DNA of 64,000 nucleotides from Chromobacterium fluminis (GTDB taxonomy: Bacteria; Pseudomonadota; Gammaproteobacteria; Burkholderiales; Chromobacteriaceae): positions 1 through 64,000 of the forward strand of contig NZ_JAAOMA010000013.1 of the NCBI RefSeq assembly GCF_011602385.1. Direction: 5' to 3'. Below the pieces are notes generated by a model. The model was given only the letters and a program-made list of their open reading frames with translations. It was not told the origin of the DNA and ran no database searches. This document shows positions 26,150-35,253 of the stretch, piece by piece; within the stretch, counting starts at the first letter, position 1, and the number at the start of each line of letters is the position of its first letter. The translations under genes and the position numbers were made by a program.

Positions 26150-27688
26150 ATGAAGAGCAAGGAGGCGCTCAGCGTGGGCGCCGGACGTTTGACGATTGAA
26201 GACGTGTGCGCGGCGGCGCAGGGACAAGTGCAAGTGGAGTTGGCCGGCGGCGCGTTTCCGGAACGCATCGAACGCGGCGCCGCCTTCCTGGCCGGCCTGC
26301 TGGCCGAGGGCGGCGAAGTCTACGGCGTCAACACCGGTTACGGCGACAACTGCACGGTGACGATTCCCGCCGCGCTGGTGGCGGAGCTGCCGCTGCATCT
26401 GACGCGCTACCACGGCTGCGGCCTGGGCGACTACCTGGATGAAGCGTCCACGCGCGCGGTGCTGCTGGCCCGGCTCAACTCCCTGTCCCAGGGCGTGTCC
26501 GGCGTGCGCTGGCTATTGCTGCAAAGACTGGCCGCCCTGCTGTGGCACGATGTGCTGCCGCTGATTCCGGCCGAGGGCTCGGTGGGCGCCAGCGGAGATT
26601 TGACGCCGCTGTCCTATGTGGCCGCCGTCTTGTGCGGCGAGCGCGAAGTGTGCTACCGGGGCCAAGTGCGGCCGGCGGCGGCGGTGCTGGCCGAACTGGA
26701 CCTGCCGCCGTTGACGCTGGCGCCGAAAGAAGGGCTGGCCTTGATGAACGGCACGGCGGTGATGACCGGCCTGGCCTGCCTGGCCTTCGCCCGCGCCGAA
26801 TACCTGACCCGGCTGAGCGCGCGGCTGACCGCGCTGTCCTGCCTGGCCTTGAAAGGCAATCGCGGCCATTTCGCGCCGGAGCTGTTCGCGGTCAAGCCGC
26901 ATGAAGGCCAGAACCAGGTGGCCGCCTGGATCTACGCCGATCTGGACGACGGCGGCGAAGCGCGCGAACAGATCCGCCTGCAAGACCGTTACTCCATCCG
27001 CTGCGCGCCGCACATCATCGGCGTGCTGCGCGACGCCTTGCCCTGGCTGCGCCGCGACATCGAGAACGAACTGAACAGCGCCAACGACAACCCCATCATC
27101 GATCCGGACCTGGAGCGGGTGTTGCACGGCGGCCATTTCTACGGCGGCCATATCGCTTTCGCCATGGACGGCATGAAAAACGCGGTGGCCAATCTGGCCG
27201 ACCTGATGGACCGGCAACTGGCGCTGCTGGTGGACACCCGCTACAACCACGGCCTGCCGCAGAATCTGTCCGGATCGCGCGGCGAACGGGCGGCGATCAA
27301 CCACGGCTTCAAGGCGGTGCAGATCACCGCCTCGGCCTGCGCGGCGGAAGCCTTGAAGCTGACCATGCCGGCCTCGGTGTTCTCCCGCTCCACCGAATGC
27401 CACAACCAGGACAAGGTCAGCATGGGCACCATCGCCGCGCGCGACGCGCTGCGCGTGTTGCAGCTGACCGAACAAGTGGCGGCCTGCCTGACGCTGGCGG
27501 CGGCGCAGGGCGTGCGCTTGCGGCGGCAATCCGGCGAACTGGATATCAGCCGGCTGCCGCCGGCGCTGGGCGATTTCGTGGCCGAACTGGAGACGCTGTC
27601 CCCCTTCCTGGACGAGGACCGCCGTCAGGACGGCGAACTGCGCCTGGCGATAGAGCGGATTCAGCAACGCGCCTGGAGCCTGTACTGA
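26150..27688 (+). CDS. aromatic amino acid ammonia-lyase (HAL/TAL family)
   Basis: The protein (512 aa) belongs to the MIO enzymes. The prosthetic group forms from A147-S148-G149 in SVGASGDLTPLS, and the catalytic tyrosine loop is VYGVNTGYGDN. The residue pair that sets substrate class is Y87-H88 in LTRYHGCG by my alignment. Histidine lyases have Ser-His there, tyrosine lyases His-Leu and phenylalanine lyases Phe-Leu, so substrate cannot be read off directly. In an APE operon the enzyme most likely makes a cinnamate-type starter (such as p-coumarate from tyrosine). GTG at 26147 is an alternative start. Confidence 0.9.
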   Translation: MKSKEALSVGAGRLTIEDVCAAAQGQVQVELAGGAFPERIERGAAFLAGLLAEGGEVYGVNTGYGDNCTVTIPAALVAELPLHLTRYHGCGLGDYLDEASTRAVLLARLNSLSQGVSGVRWLLLQRLAALLWHDVLPLIPAEGSVGASGDLTPLSYVAAVLCGEREVCYRGQVRPAAAVLAELDLPPLTLAPKEGLALMNGTAVMTGLACLAFARAEYLTRLSARLTALSCLALKGNRGHFAPELFAVKPHEGQNQVAAWIYADLDDGGEAREQIRLQDRYSIRCAPHIIGVLRDALPWLRRDIENELNSANDNPIIDPDLERVLHGGHFYGGHIAFAMDGMKNAVANLADLMDRQLALLVDTRYNHGLPQNLSGSRGERAAINHGFKAVQITASACAAEALKLTMPASVFSRSTECHNQDKVSMGTIAARDALRVLQLTEQVAACLTLAAAQGVRLRRQSGELDISRLPPALGDFVAELETLSPFLDEDRRQDGELRLAIERIQQRAWSLY

Positions 27689-28134
27689 TGGCGGTGGAAG
27701 CCAAGGCGGCCGCGTCTTTGCCGGCGGCGGAGATCGAAATCGAGATTCCCTTCCACGACGTGGACGTGCTGCACGTGGCCTGGCACGGCCATTACGTGAA
27801 GTACTTCGAACTGGCGCGCACCGCGCTGCTGCGCAGCTTCGACTACGACTACCCGCAGATGTGCGATTCCGGCTACGCCTGGCCGGTGACCGAGTGCTAT
27901 CTGAAATACGTGCGCCCGGCCCGCTACGGCCAGCGGGTGATCGCGCGCGCGCAACTGACGGAATACGAAAACCGCCTCAAGGTGGTTTACCAACTGCGCG
28001 ACGCCCTCAGCGGCGAAAAACTGACTCAGGGCCACACCGTGCAAGTGGCCTTGGACCTGGCCGACGACATGGCGCTGCAGTTCGTCACGCCGGCGGTGTT
28101 GTGGAACAAACTGGGCATCCCATGCGAGGAATGA
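27688..28134 (+). CDS. hot-dog acyl-CoA/ACP thioesterase of APE cluster
   Basis: The product (148 aa) has a 4-hydroxybenzoyl-CoA-type thioesterase fold: IPFHDVDVLHVAWHGHYVKYFELAR carries the aspartate of the active site in DVDVLHVAWHGHY, followed by YLKYVRPARYGQRV. In APE clusters a thioesterase of this type is present, perhaps for proofreading or release. It shares its start ATG with the lyase stop (TGATG). Confidence 0.88.
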   Translation: MAVEAKAAASLPAAEIEIEIPFHDVDVLHVAWHGHYVKYFELARTALLRSFDYDYPQMCDSGYAWPVTECYLKYVRPARYGQRVIARAQLTEYENRLKVVYQLRDALSGEKLTQGHTVQVALDLADDMALQFVTPAVLWNKLGIPCEE

Positions 28135-28136
28135 CG

Positions 28137-28766
28137 ATGTTGAAACCGTGGACGCGCCGCGCAGGCGGCTTGCTGGCGCTCTTGCTGGCCGGGCTTGCGC
28201 CGCTGGCGCAGGCCGAGGATTTGCTGAGCCAGATTTCCAGAAAACTGGCGGCGAATTCGGTCTTGCACGCGGATTTCGCGCAGAGCCGGCAGATGGCCGC
28301 CTTGAAAAAGCCGCTGCAGTTGTCCGGACGCATGGTGTTGTCGCGTGAAAACGGCGTGATCTGGTCCATCGTCAAACCGTATCAACTGGGCTATGTGATG
28401 ACGCCCAAGGGCGTGAGCGAACTGCTGCCCGACGGCAGCCGCCGCGAGCGGGCCAGCCGCGACATCCCCGGCATCGGCTCGGTGGAGGGCTTGTTCCGCG
28501 GCTTGCTGGCCGGGGACAGGAATTTGCTGCAGCAGCACTTCGCGGTGGAGGCCAAGGGCAGTCCCGCCGCCTGGACCCTGTTGCTGAAGCCCAAGCCGGG
28601 GCCTTTGCAAAAAGGCCTGGGCGCGGTGGAGCTTGCCGGCGCCGCGCAGCTGGAACGCGTGTCGCTGACCGAGCCCGGCGGCGACAGCACACAGATCCGC
28701 TTCAGCCGGATTGATGCGCAAAGCCCGCTGAGCGCCGAGGAAAGCCGCTTGCTGGGAGGGCGTTGA
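28137..28766 (+). CDS. LolA-like outer-membrane lipoprotein carrier of APE cluster
   Basis: The 209-aa protein has a signal peptide (residues 1-26, LLALLLAGLAPLAQA) and a LolA-type beta-sandwich: LHADFAQSRQMAALKKPLQLSGRMVLSRENGVIW followed by a lid-like C-terminus. In APE loci it is thought to carry a lipidated product across the periplasm. GAGGA six bases before the ATG at 28137 favours it over the overlapping ATG at 28131. Confidence 0.88.
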   Translation: MLKPWTRRAGGLLALLLAGLAPLAQAEDLLSQISRKLAANSVLHADFAQSRQMAALKKPLQLSGRMVLSRENGVIWSIVKPYQLGYVMTPKGVSELLPDGSRRERASRDIPGIGSVEGLFRGLLAGDRNLLQQHFAVEAKGSPAAWTLLLKPKPGPLQKGLGAVELAGAAQLERVSLTEPGGDSTQIRFSRIDAQSPLSAEESRLLGGR

Positions 28767-31111
28767 TGCGCAAGCGCTTTTATGGCTGGCTGGCGCTGAT
28801 GCTGCTATGCCTGGCCTCGCTGCTGCCCTATCTGGGGCGGCCCTTGCCGGTGCAGACCAATATGCTGGCGATGCTGCCGGACGACGCGCGCCAACCCGAG
28901 GTGGAGCGCGCCTTGGCGCAACTGGCGGCCAAGGCGGGCGAGCGCCTGGTGGTGATGGTGGGGCATCGCGATCCGGCCCAGGCCAGCCGCCTGGCGGAAC
29001 AGGCGGCCGCCCGGCTGCGCGCCCTGCCGGCCTTGCGCTCGGTGCAAGGGAAAATTGGCGACCTTGACCCGGCGCGCCTGTTGCGGCCTTACGCCCCTTA
29101 CCGCCACGGCCTGTTGACCGACGCCGACCGCGAGGGGCTGCGGCAAAACCCGCAAGCGTATCTGGAAACCCTGTTGCTGCGCCGCTTGAGCCTGCCGGGA
29201 CAGGGCGCCTTCGGCCTGCCGCTGGCGGAGGATCCCTTCGGCCTGTTCGGTAATGTGTTGGCCGCGCTGCCTATGGCCAAGTCGTCGTTGCAGATCAAGG
29301 ACGGCTGGCTGGCGACGGAGCGAGACGGCGTGTCCTGGCGCTTGCTGAGCGCGCCCTTGAACGGCGACGCTTACGATCCGGCGCTGCAGCAAGTCCTGAG
29401 CCGCGAAGTGGCGGAACTGCGCACGCTGGCGGAGGCCGGCGGCGGCCAGCTGGCCGCCACCGGCGCGGTGCTGTTCGCCGGCGAGGCGCGCGGCGGCGCC
29501 GAAGCGGAAATGAACAGGATAGGCAGCGTGTCGATGGCGGCCGTCATCGGCCTGATGTTGCTGGTGTTCCGCCGGCTGCGCCATCTGGCCTTGTCCGGCG
29601 CGGTGATCGCCGCGGGCACGCTGACGGCGGTGGCCGCCACCCTGGCGGTGTACGGCCAGTTGCACTTGCTGACCCTGGTGATGGGCGCCAGCCTGATCGG
29701 CGTGGCGATAGACTACTCGACCCATCTGTTCGCCAGCCAGTTGCAAGACGGGCCGGATTGGGACGTGGAGCGAGCGCTGGCCGCCATTCATCCGGCCATC
29801 CGCATGGGGCTGCTGACCACCTTGCTGGGCTACGGTGCGCTGGCTCTGCTGCCGTTTCCGGGGCTGCGCCAGATCGCCTTCTTCTCCAGCGCCGGCCTGG
29901 TCGGCGCCTATCTGACCGTGCTGTGGTGCGTGCCTTGCTTTGTGCGTCAGGCCGCGCCGGCGTCGGCGCGGGGCATTCTGCCGCCGATAGGCCGCGCTTT
30001 CGGCCGTTACTGCCAATTCATGCGCGGCCGCCGCCTGGCCGCGCTCTTGCTGGCGCTGGGCGCGCTGTCGCTGCCGGGGCTGGCCCGATTGCAGGCGGAC
30101 GACGATGTGCATCAGTTGATTCGGCCCTCGGCTGAGTTGCTGGCGCAGGAACACTTGATTCGAGAGCTGGCGGGGCAGGGCAATAGCCGCCAGTTCTTCC
30201 TGCTGGAAGCACCCAGCGAAGCCGCCTTGCTGCGCCTGGGCCGGCAGTTGGACGGCCGCCTAGACGCCTTGGTGAGCGCCGGCCAGCTGCAAGGCTATCA
30301 ATCCTTGTCCAGCTTGCTGCCGCCGCCGGAGCGGCAACAGGCCGACCACGCGCTGCTGCAAGACGCAATGCGACACGCCGGCCGGCAAGTGCTGCAGGAC
30401 GCCGGTGTGCGCGACGAGATCGCCGGCGGCTATCTGGCCGGCCTGGCGCGGCCGGGGCCGTCCTTGACGGCGGAAACGCTGCTGGCTCAGCCGCTGGCCG
30501 CGCCGCTGCGCCACCTGTGGCTGGGACGGCACGACGGCGTCTGGCGCATGGCGGTGATGCCGGGCGACTTCCGCAAGCTGGACGCTTTGCGGCAAGCGGC
30601 GCAAGGGCTGGACGGCGTCACGCTGGTGGACAAGGCCGCCAGCGTGTCCGAACTGTTCCGCCAGTTCCGCGAGGCCTCCACGCTGATGTTCGCGTTGTCG
30701 CTGCTGGCCATCGTGGCGCTGATGCAGCGCCGTTACGGCTGGCGGCGCGCGCTGCTCTTGGCCGCTCCGGTCAGCCTGGCGGTGCTGTTCACCCTGGGCG
30801 CGCTGGGCTGGCTGGGCGTGAGCGCCAATCTTTTCGTCGTGCTCGGCTTCCTGATGGTGCTGGGCGTGGGCGTGGACTACGCGATCTTCGTGGAGGAGGG
30901 CCGCCGTCATCATCAGCAGGCGGCGTTGCTGGCGGTGGGGCTGTCGGCCTTGACCACCTTGCTGTCCTTCGGCTTGTTGGCCGCGAGCGCCACCCCCGCG
31001 GTCAGCAGCTTCGGTTTGACTCAATTGATAGGCGTGGGCCTGGCGGTGCTGCTGGCGCCTATGGTGACCCTGTTCAAGACCGGGGACGCGGGAAGGGCCG
31101 AGTCATGTTGA
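28766..31111 (+). CDS. MMPL/RND-type exporter of APE cluster
   Basis: This 781-aa membrane protein has about twelve membrane segments in two repeats. Each starts with one segment (about 6-24 and 415-435), has a large periplasmic loop, and ends with five segments. The family GxxxDY motif appears as LIGVAIDYSTHLF in the first half and VLGVGVDYAIFVEEG in the second. MMPL proteins export lipids and pigments using proton flow. GGGAGG precedes the ATG, which shares a base with the previous stop. The substrate is presumably the aryl polyene lipid, by context. Confidence 0.92.
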   Translation: MRKRFYGWLALMLLCLASLLPYLGRPLPVQTNMLAMLPDDARQPEVERALAQLAAKAGERLVVMVGHRDPAQASRLAEQAAARLRALPALRSVQGKIGDLDPARLLRPYAPYRHGLLTDADREGLRQNPQAYLETLLLRRLSLPGQGAFGLPLAEDPFGLFGNVLAALPMAKSSLQIKDGWLATERDGVSWRLLSAPLNGDAYDPALQQVLSREVAELRTLAEAGGGQLAATGAVLFAGEARGGAEAEMNRIGSVSMAAVIGLMLLVFRRLRHLALSGAVIAAGTLTAVAATLAVYGQLHLLTLVMGASLIGVAIDYSTHLFASQLQDGPDWDVERALAAIHPAIRMGLLTTLLGYGALALLPFPGLRQIAFFSSAGLVGAYLTVLWCVPCFVRQAAPASARGILPPIGRAFGRYCQFMRGRRLAALLLALGALSLPGLARLQADDDVHQLIRPSAELLAQEHLIRELAGQGNSRQFFLLEAPSEAALLRLGRQLDGRLDALVSAGQLQGYQSLSSLLPPPERQQADHALLQDAMRHAGRQVLQDAGVRDEIAGGYLAGLARPGPSLTAETLLAQPLAAPLRHLWLGRHDGVWRMAVMPGDFRKLDALRQAAQGLDGVTLVDKAASVSELFRQFREASTLMFALSLLAIVALMQRRYGWRRALLLAAPVSLAVLFTLGALGWLGVSANLFVVLGFLMVLGVGVDYAIFVEEGRRHHQQAALLAVGLSALTTLLSFGLLAASATPAVSSFGLTQLIGVGLAVLLAPMVTLFKTGDAGRAESC

Positions 31112-31656
31112 AACTGCTGCCCCTGCTGTTCTTGCTCGCCGCTTGCGCCGGCGGCGGCCATTGCGTTCGCCTGCCGCAAACCCCGGCCTACTGTCTGCGG
31201 CAACCCGCCGAGACTTATAACGCCAGCCAGTTGGTGACGGCGAGCGGCAGCGGTTTTCGCGAACTGTCCTTGCTGCAGCTGGAGGCCGATGGGCAGCGGC
31301 TGTCGCTGGCGGCCTTGTCGCCGTTGGGCCAGCCCTTGCTGAGCGCCGGCTGGGACGGCCGACGCTGGAGCGCGAGCTCGCCGTTCGGCCACCGGGTCAG
31401 CGACCAGGGGCCGGCGATGCTGGCCCTGGTGCAATGGCTGCACCTGCCCGAGGCCGCCGTTCTGGACGGCTTCGGCCGCGCGCCCGCCTGGTGGCTGCAC
31501 GCGGCGGACGGCCAGCGTCGGCTGATGAACGGCGACCAAACCCTGCTGATCGACGCGCCGACGCCCAAGGGACGGCGCGTCCGGCTGCCGCAGCTGGGCA
31601 TGACGCTGGAGATCGAATCCTTGGCGGTGATGGCGCCGGAGGCGGAGGCTCAATGA
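31105..31656 (+). CDS. DUF3261 lipoprotein of APE cluster
   Basis: The 183-aa protein has a lipoprotein signal with lipobox LLAAC (Cys about 14) after a run of leucines. The mature part is beta-rich and matches DUF3261, a family that accompanies the MMPL exporter in APE loci. Aspartate does not follow the lipidated cysteine (it is AlaGly), so sorting to the outer membrane is expected. It overlaps the exporter by 7 nt. No catalytic motif is visible. Confidence 0.85.
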   Translation: MLKLLPLLFLLAACAGGGHCVRLPQTPAYCLRQPAETYNASQLVTASGSGFRELSLLQLEADGQRLSLAALSPLGQPLLSAGWDGRRWSASSPFGHRVSDQGPAMLALVQWLHLPEAAVLDGFGRAPAWWLHAADGQRRLMNGDQTLLIDAPTPKGRRVRLPQLGMTLEIESLAVMAPEAEAQ

Positions 31657-32834
31657 CGGTTTATCTGAACGAATTGGCGATGATCAACGCGCTGGGCCGC
31701 GAGCTGCCGGAGATCCACCGGCGCTTGCTGGCCGGCGACTGCGGCGGCATGTGCGAGGAGGCCGGCGCGGTGGTGGGCCGGGTGGCGGGCGCGCTGCCGG
31801 AGATCCCGGCTGAGCTGGTCCGCTACGACAGCCGCAACAACCGGCTGCTCCTGGCCGCGCTGGAGCCCTTGCGCGCCCGCGTGGAGGCGCTGGCCGCGCG
31901 TTACGGGCGTCATCGGATCGGCGTGGTGCTGGGCACCAGCACCTCGGGCATCCTGGAGACGGAACTGGCGGTCGCCGCCGAGGCGGCCGGGCAGGTGCGG
32001 CCGGAGCGCTACGATTACGCACAGCAGGAAATGGGCAGCCCGGCCTTGTTCCTGGCCGAGCTGTTGCGGCTGGACGGCGTCGCCTATGTGGTCTCCACCG
32101 CCTGTTCCTCCAGCGCCAAGGCGGTGGCCGCCGCCGCCCGCTTGTTGTCGCAAGGGCTGTGCGACGCGGTGATTTGCGGCGGGGCGGACAGCCTGTGCCA
32201 GCTGACCCGGCAGGGCTTCGCCGCCCTGGAGTCCGTCAGTCCCGTCTTGTGCCAGCCGATGAGCGCGCGACGCCACGGCATCAATATCGGCGAGGGCGCC
32301 GCCTTGTTCATCGCCAGCCGCGAGCCGGGCCCGGTGGCCTTGCTGGGCTACGGCGAAAGCAGCGACGCCTGGCATATGTCGTCGCCGCACCCGGAAGGCC
32401 GCGGCGCGGAGGAGGCGATGCGGCGGGCCTTGCGAATGGCCGGCGCGGAGGCGGCCCAGGTGGGGTACGTGAATCTGCACGGTACGGCCACCGTCAAGAA
32501 TGATGAAATGGAAAGTCTGGCGATGCGGCGGGTGTTTCCCGACGGCGTGCCGGCCAGTTCCACCAAGCCCTTGGTCGGCCACCTGCTGGGGGCCGCCGGC
32601 GCCACCGAGCTGGGCTTCGGCTGGCTGGTGCTGAGCGACAGCCGGCGCCGGCTGCCGCCGCATGTCTGGGACGGCGCGGCGGACCCGGCCCTGCCGGCGC
32701 TGAAACTGACGCAAGCCGGCGCTGCGCTGCCCGCGGGGCGGCCGCTGGTGATGAGCAACTCTTACGCCTTTGGCGGCAATAACGTGTCGCTGTTGCTGGC
32801 GGCAACAGCGACGGACGAGAACGAACACGCATGA
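31653..32834 (+). CDS. apeO: beta-ketoacyl synthase, catalytic subunit of APE elongation
   Basis: The protein has 393 aa. The condensing triad is Cys in VVSTACSSSAKAV near residue 150, His in NLHGTATVKND near 278 and His in PLVGHLLGAAG near 310, all present. The N-terminus is shorter than in FabF. In studied APE systems this ketosynthase pairs with the half-size partner encoded first in the operon. It overlaps the lipoprotein gene by 4 nt and the dehydratase gene by 4 nt. Confidence 0.92.
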   Translation: MTVYLNELAMINALGRELPEIHRRLLAGDCGGMCEEAGAVVGRVAGALPEIPAELVRYDSRNNRLLLAALEPLRARVEALAARYGRHRIGVVLGTSTSGILETELAVAAEAAGQVRPERYDYAQQEMGSPALFLAELLRLDGVAYVVSTACSSSAKAVAAAARLLSQGLCDAVICGGADSLCQLTRQGFAALESVSPVLCQPMSARRHGINIGEGAALFIASREPGPVALLGYGESSDAWHMSSPHPEGRGAEEAMRRALRMAGAEAAQVGYVNLHGTATVKNDEMESLAMRRVFPDGVPASSTKPLVGHLLGAAGATELGFGWLVLSDSRRRLPPHVWDGAADPALPALKLTQAGAALPAGRPLVMSNSYAFGGNNVSLLLAATATDENEHA

Positions 32835-33289
32835 TGTTACCGGCTATCACCGAAGTCTTGCCGCACCGCGGCGGCATGTTGCTGCTGGAGGCGGTGCAAC
32901 GCTACGACAGCGCGGGCCTGGAGGCGCGCGCCACGCCGGACGCGGCGGCATGGTACGCGGACGCCGCCGGCGATATGCCGGCCTACATCGGCATCGAACT
33001 GATGGCCCAGGCGGTGGCCGCCTGGGTGGGCCTGACGGCGCGCCAGGCGGGGCTGCCGGTCAAGCAGGGCGTGCTGTTGGGCACGCGTCGTTACCAGCCG
33101 GCCTGCGCGACGTTCGCCGCCGGGCGGCCGCTGCGGGTGACCGCCAGCCCGGTCTATCGCGACGAGTCCGGCATGGGGTCCTTCCTGTGCGAGATCGCCT
33201 GCGGTGAAGACCGGCTGGCCGAGGCCACCATCAATGTGTTCGAACCGGAAGATTTCGCCTTATTTCTGCAGGAAAGCAGCGCACAATGA
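32831..33289 (+). CDS. apeP: second hot-dog dehydratase subunit of APE synthase
   Basis: This 152-aa protein starts MMLPAITEVLPHRGGMLLLEAV. The PHR(G/P)xMLL block with its catalytic histidine (H12) is the FabZ-like signature, and YIGIELMAQAVAAWVGL carries the acidic helix residue. With ApeI it forms the dehydratase heterocomplex in characterised APE pathways. Overlaps of 4 nt on both sides. Confidence 0.9.
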   Translation: MMLPAITEVLPHRGGMLLLEAVQRYDSAGLEARATPDAAAWYADAAGDMPAYIGIELMAQAVAAWVGLTARQAGLPVKQGVLLGTRRYQPACATFAAGRPLRVTASPVYRDESGMGSFLCEIACGEDRLAEATINVFEPEDFALFLQESSAQ

Positions 33290-34011
33290 AAAAAAGAATC
33301 CTGATCACCGGATCCAGCCGGGGCATAGGCCGGGCAGTGGCCTTGCAACTGGCGAGAGACGGCTTCGACGTGGCCATCCACTGTCGCAGCCGCCGTGAAG
33401 AAGCGGAGGCCGTGGCAGCGGCCGCCCGCGCGGAGGGCGCGGCGGCGACGCTGATGCAATTCGACGTCAACGACCGCGAGGCCGCGCGCGCGGCCATCGA
33501 AGCGGACATCGCCGCCAACGGCGCGTTCTGGGGCGTGGTGCTGAACGCGGGCGTGACCCGCGACAACGCCTTCCCGGCGCTGGAGGGCGAAGACTGGGAC
33601 CTGGTGGTAAACACCTCGCTGGCCGGTTTCTACAATGTGACCCATCCGCTGATCATGCCCATGGTCCGCGCCCGCAGCGGCGGCCGCGTCGTCACCCTGT
33701 CCTCCGTCTCCGGCGTGATGGGCAACCGCGGGCAAGTGAATTACAGTGCGGCCAAAGCGGGCCTGATCGGCGCCACCAAGGCGCTGGCGGTGGAACTGGC
33801 CAGCCGCAAGATCACGGTGAACTGCGTGGCGCCGGGCCTGATCGACACTGATATCCTGGAAGGCGCTCCGGTGGACGAGGCCCTGAAAATGGTGCCGATG
33901 AACCGGGTGGGGCGGCCGGAGGAAGTGGCCGCTCTGGTGGCCTTCCTGATGTCCGACGGCGCCGCCTACATCACCCGCCAGGTGATAGGCGTGAACGGAG
34001 GCATTGTCTGA
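33286..34011 (+). CDS. apeQ: 3-oxoacyl-ACP reductase of APE synthase
   Basis: The 241-aa SDR has the NADPH loop ITGSSRGIGRAV, the NAG strand VVLNAGVTRDN, the catalytic Ser of TLSSVSGVMG and Tyr-Lys of VNYSAAKAGL, and ends in a FabG-type VIGVNGGIV. It reduces the 3-oxo group after each condensation. Overlaps: 4 nt with the dehydratase, 1 nt with the next ketosynthase. Confidence 0.93.
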   Translation: MKKRILITGSSRGIGRAVALQLARDGFDVAIHCRSRREEAEAVAAAARAEGAAATLMQFDVNDREAARAAIEADIAANGAFWGVVLNAGVTRDNAFPALEGEDWDLVVNTSLAGFYNVTHPLIMPMVRARSGGRVVTLSSVSGVMGNRGQVNYSAAKAGLIGATKALAVELASRKITVNCVAPGLIDTDILEGAPVDEALKMVPMNRVGRPEEVAALVAFLMSDGAAYITRQVIGVNGGIV

Positions 34012-35234
34012 TGCGCCGCGTCGTGATCACCGGCATGGCGGGCATTACCAGCCTGGGCCATGACTGGCCCGCCATCGCGGCCAAGATCCGGGCCGGCCGC
34101 AACGGCGTGCGCGCCATGCCGGAGTGGGACGGCTTTCCGGATTTGAACACCCGCCTGGGCGCCCCGGTGGACGACTTCGCGCTGCCGGCCCACTATCCGC
34201 GCAAGATGTCCCGCGCGATGGGACGAGTGGCGCAAATGGCGGTGTGCACCACCGAACGCGCCCTGCTGGACGCCGGCCTGCTGCAAGACCCCTGCATCAA
34301 GGACGGCCGCATGGGCGTGGCCTACGGCTCCTCGTCCGGCAGCGTGGCGCCGATACAGGCCTTCGGCCAGATGTTGGCCACCGGCTCCATGGCCGGCGTC
34401 ACCTCCACCAGCTACATCCAGATGATGAGCCACACCGCCGCGGTCAATATCGGCTTGTACTTCGGCCTGACCGGCCGGGTGATTCCCACCGCCAGCGCCT
34501 GTACTTCCGGCAGCCAGGCCCTGGGCTACGCCTACGAAACCATACGTTTCGGCCGCTGCGACATGATGATAGCCGGCGGCGCGGAGGAAATGTCGGCCGG
34601 CGGCGCGGCGGTGTTCGACACCTTGTACGCCACCAGCCAGCGCAACGACGAGCCGGCGCATACGCCGCGGCCCTTCGACCGCGACCGAGACGGCCTGGTG
34701 GTGGGCGAGGGCGCTTGCACCCTGGTGCTGGAGGAACGCGAGCACGCGCTGGCGCGCGGCGCCGCCATCTATGCCGAAATCTGCGGCTTCGGCACCAATT
34801 CCGACGGCAGCCACATCACCCAGCCGGAAGCGCCGACCATGGCGCGCGCGATGCGGCTGGCGCTGGACGACGCCGGTCTATCCGCCGGCGCGATAGGCTA
34901 CGTCAACGCCCACGGCACCGCCACCGACCGCGGCGACATCGCGGAAACCCAGGCCACCGCCGCCGTGCTGGGGCGGGCGCCGATCAGCTCGCTGAAAAGC
35001 TATTTCGGCCACACCCTGGGCGCCTGCGGCGCGCTGGAAGTGTGGTTGACGGTGGAAATGCTGCGTGAAGGCTGGCTGGCGCCCACACTGAACCTGGACC
35101 GGGTGGACCCCGCCTGCGGCGAACTGGACTACCTGACCGGGGCCATCCGCCGGGCCGATGTCGAATACGCGATGAGCAACAACTTCGCCTTCGGCGGCAT
35201 CAACACATCCCTGATTTTGAAACAGGCCGGTTAA
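34011..35234 (+). CDS. apeR: beta-ketoacyl-ACP synthase II-type (APE initiation or elongation)
   Basis: The 407-aa FabF-like protein has VVITGMAGITSLG at its N-terminus and an intact triad: Cys in TASACTSGSQALG near residue 165, His in NAHGTATDRGD near 302 and His in YFGHTLGACGALE near 336. In the X. doucetiae-type pathway such a second ketosynthase performs the first condensation with the aryl starter; that assignment is by analogy. Confidence 0.92.
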   Translation: MRRVVITGMAGITSLGHDWPAIAAKIRAGRNGVRAMPEWDGFPDLNTRLGAPVDDFALPAHYPRKMSRAMGRVAQMAVCTTERALLDAGLLQDPCIKDGRMGVAYGSSSGSVAPIQAFGQMLATGSMAGVTSTSYIQMMSHTAAVNIGLYFGLTGRVIPTASACTSGSQALGYAYETIRFGRCDMMIAGGAEEMSAGGAAVFDTLYATSQRNDEPAHTPRPFDRDRDGLVVGEGACTLVLEEREHALARGAAIYAEICGFGTNSDGSHITQPEAPTMARAMRLALDDAGLSAGAIGYVNAHGTATDRGDIAETQATAAVLGRAPISSLKSYFGHTLGACGALEVWLTVEMLREGWLAPTLNLDRVDPACGELDYLTGAIRRADVEYAMSNNFAFGGINTSLILKQAG

Positions 35235-35253
35235 AGCGGCCAGGAGAGAAAAC

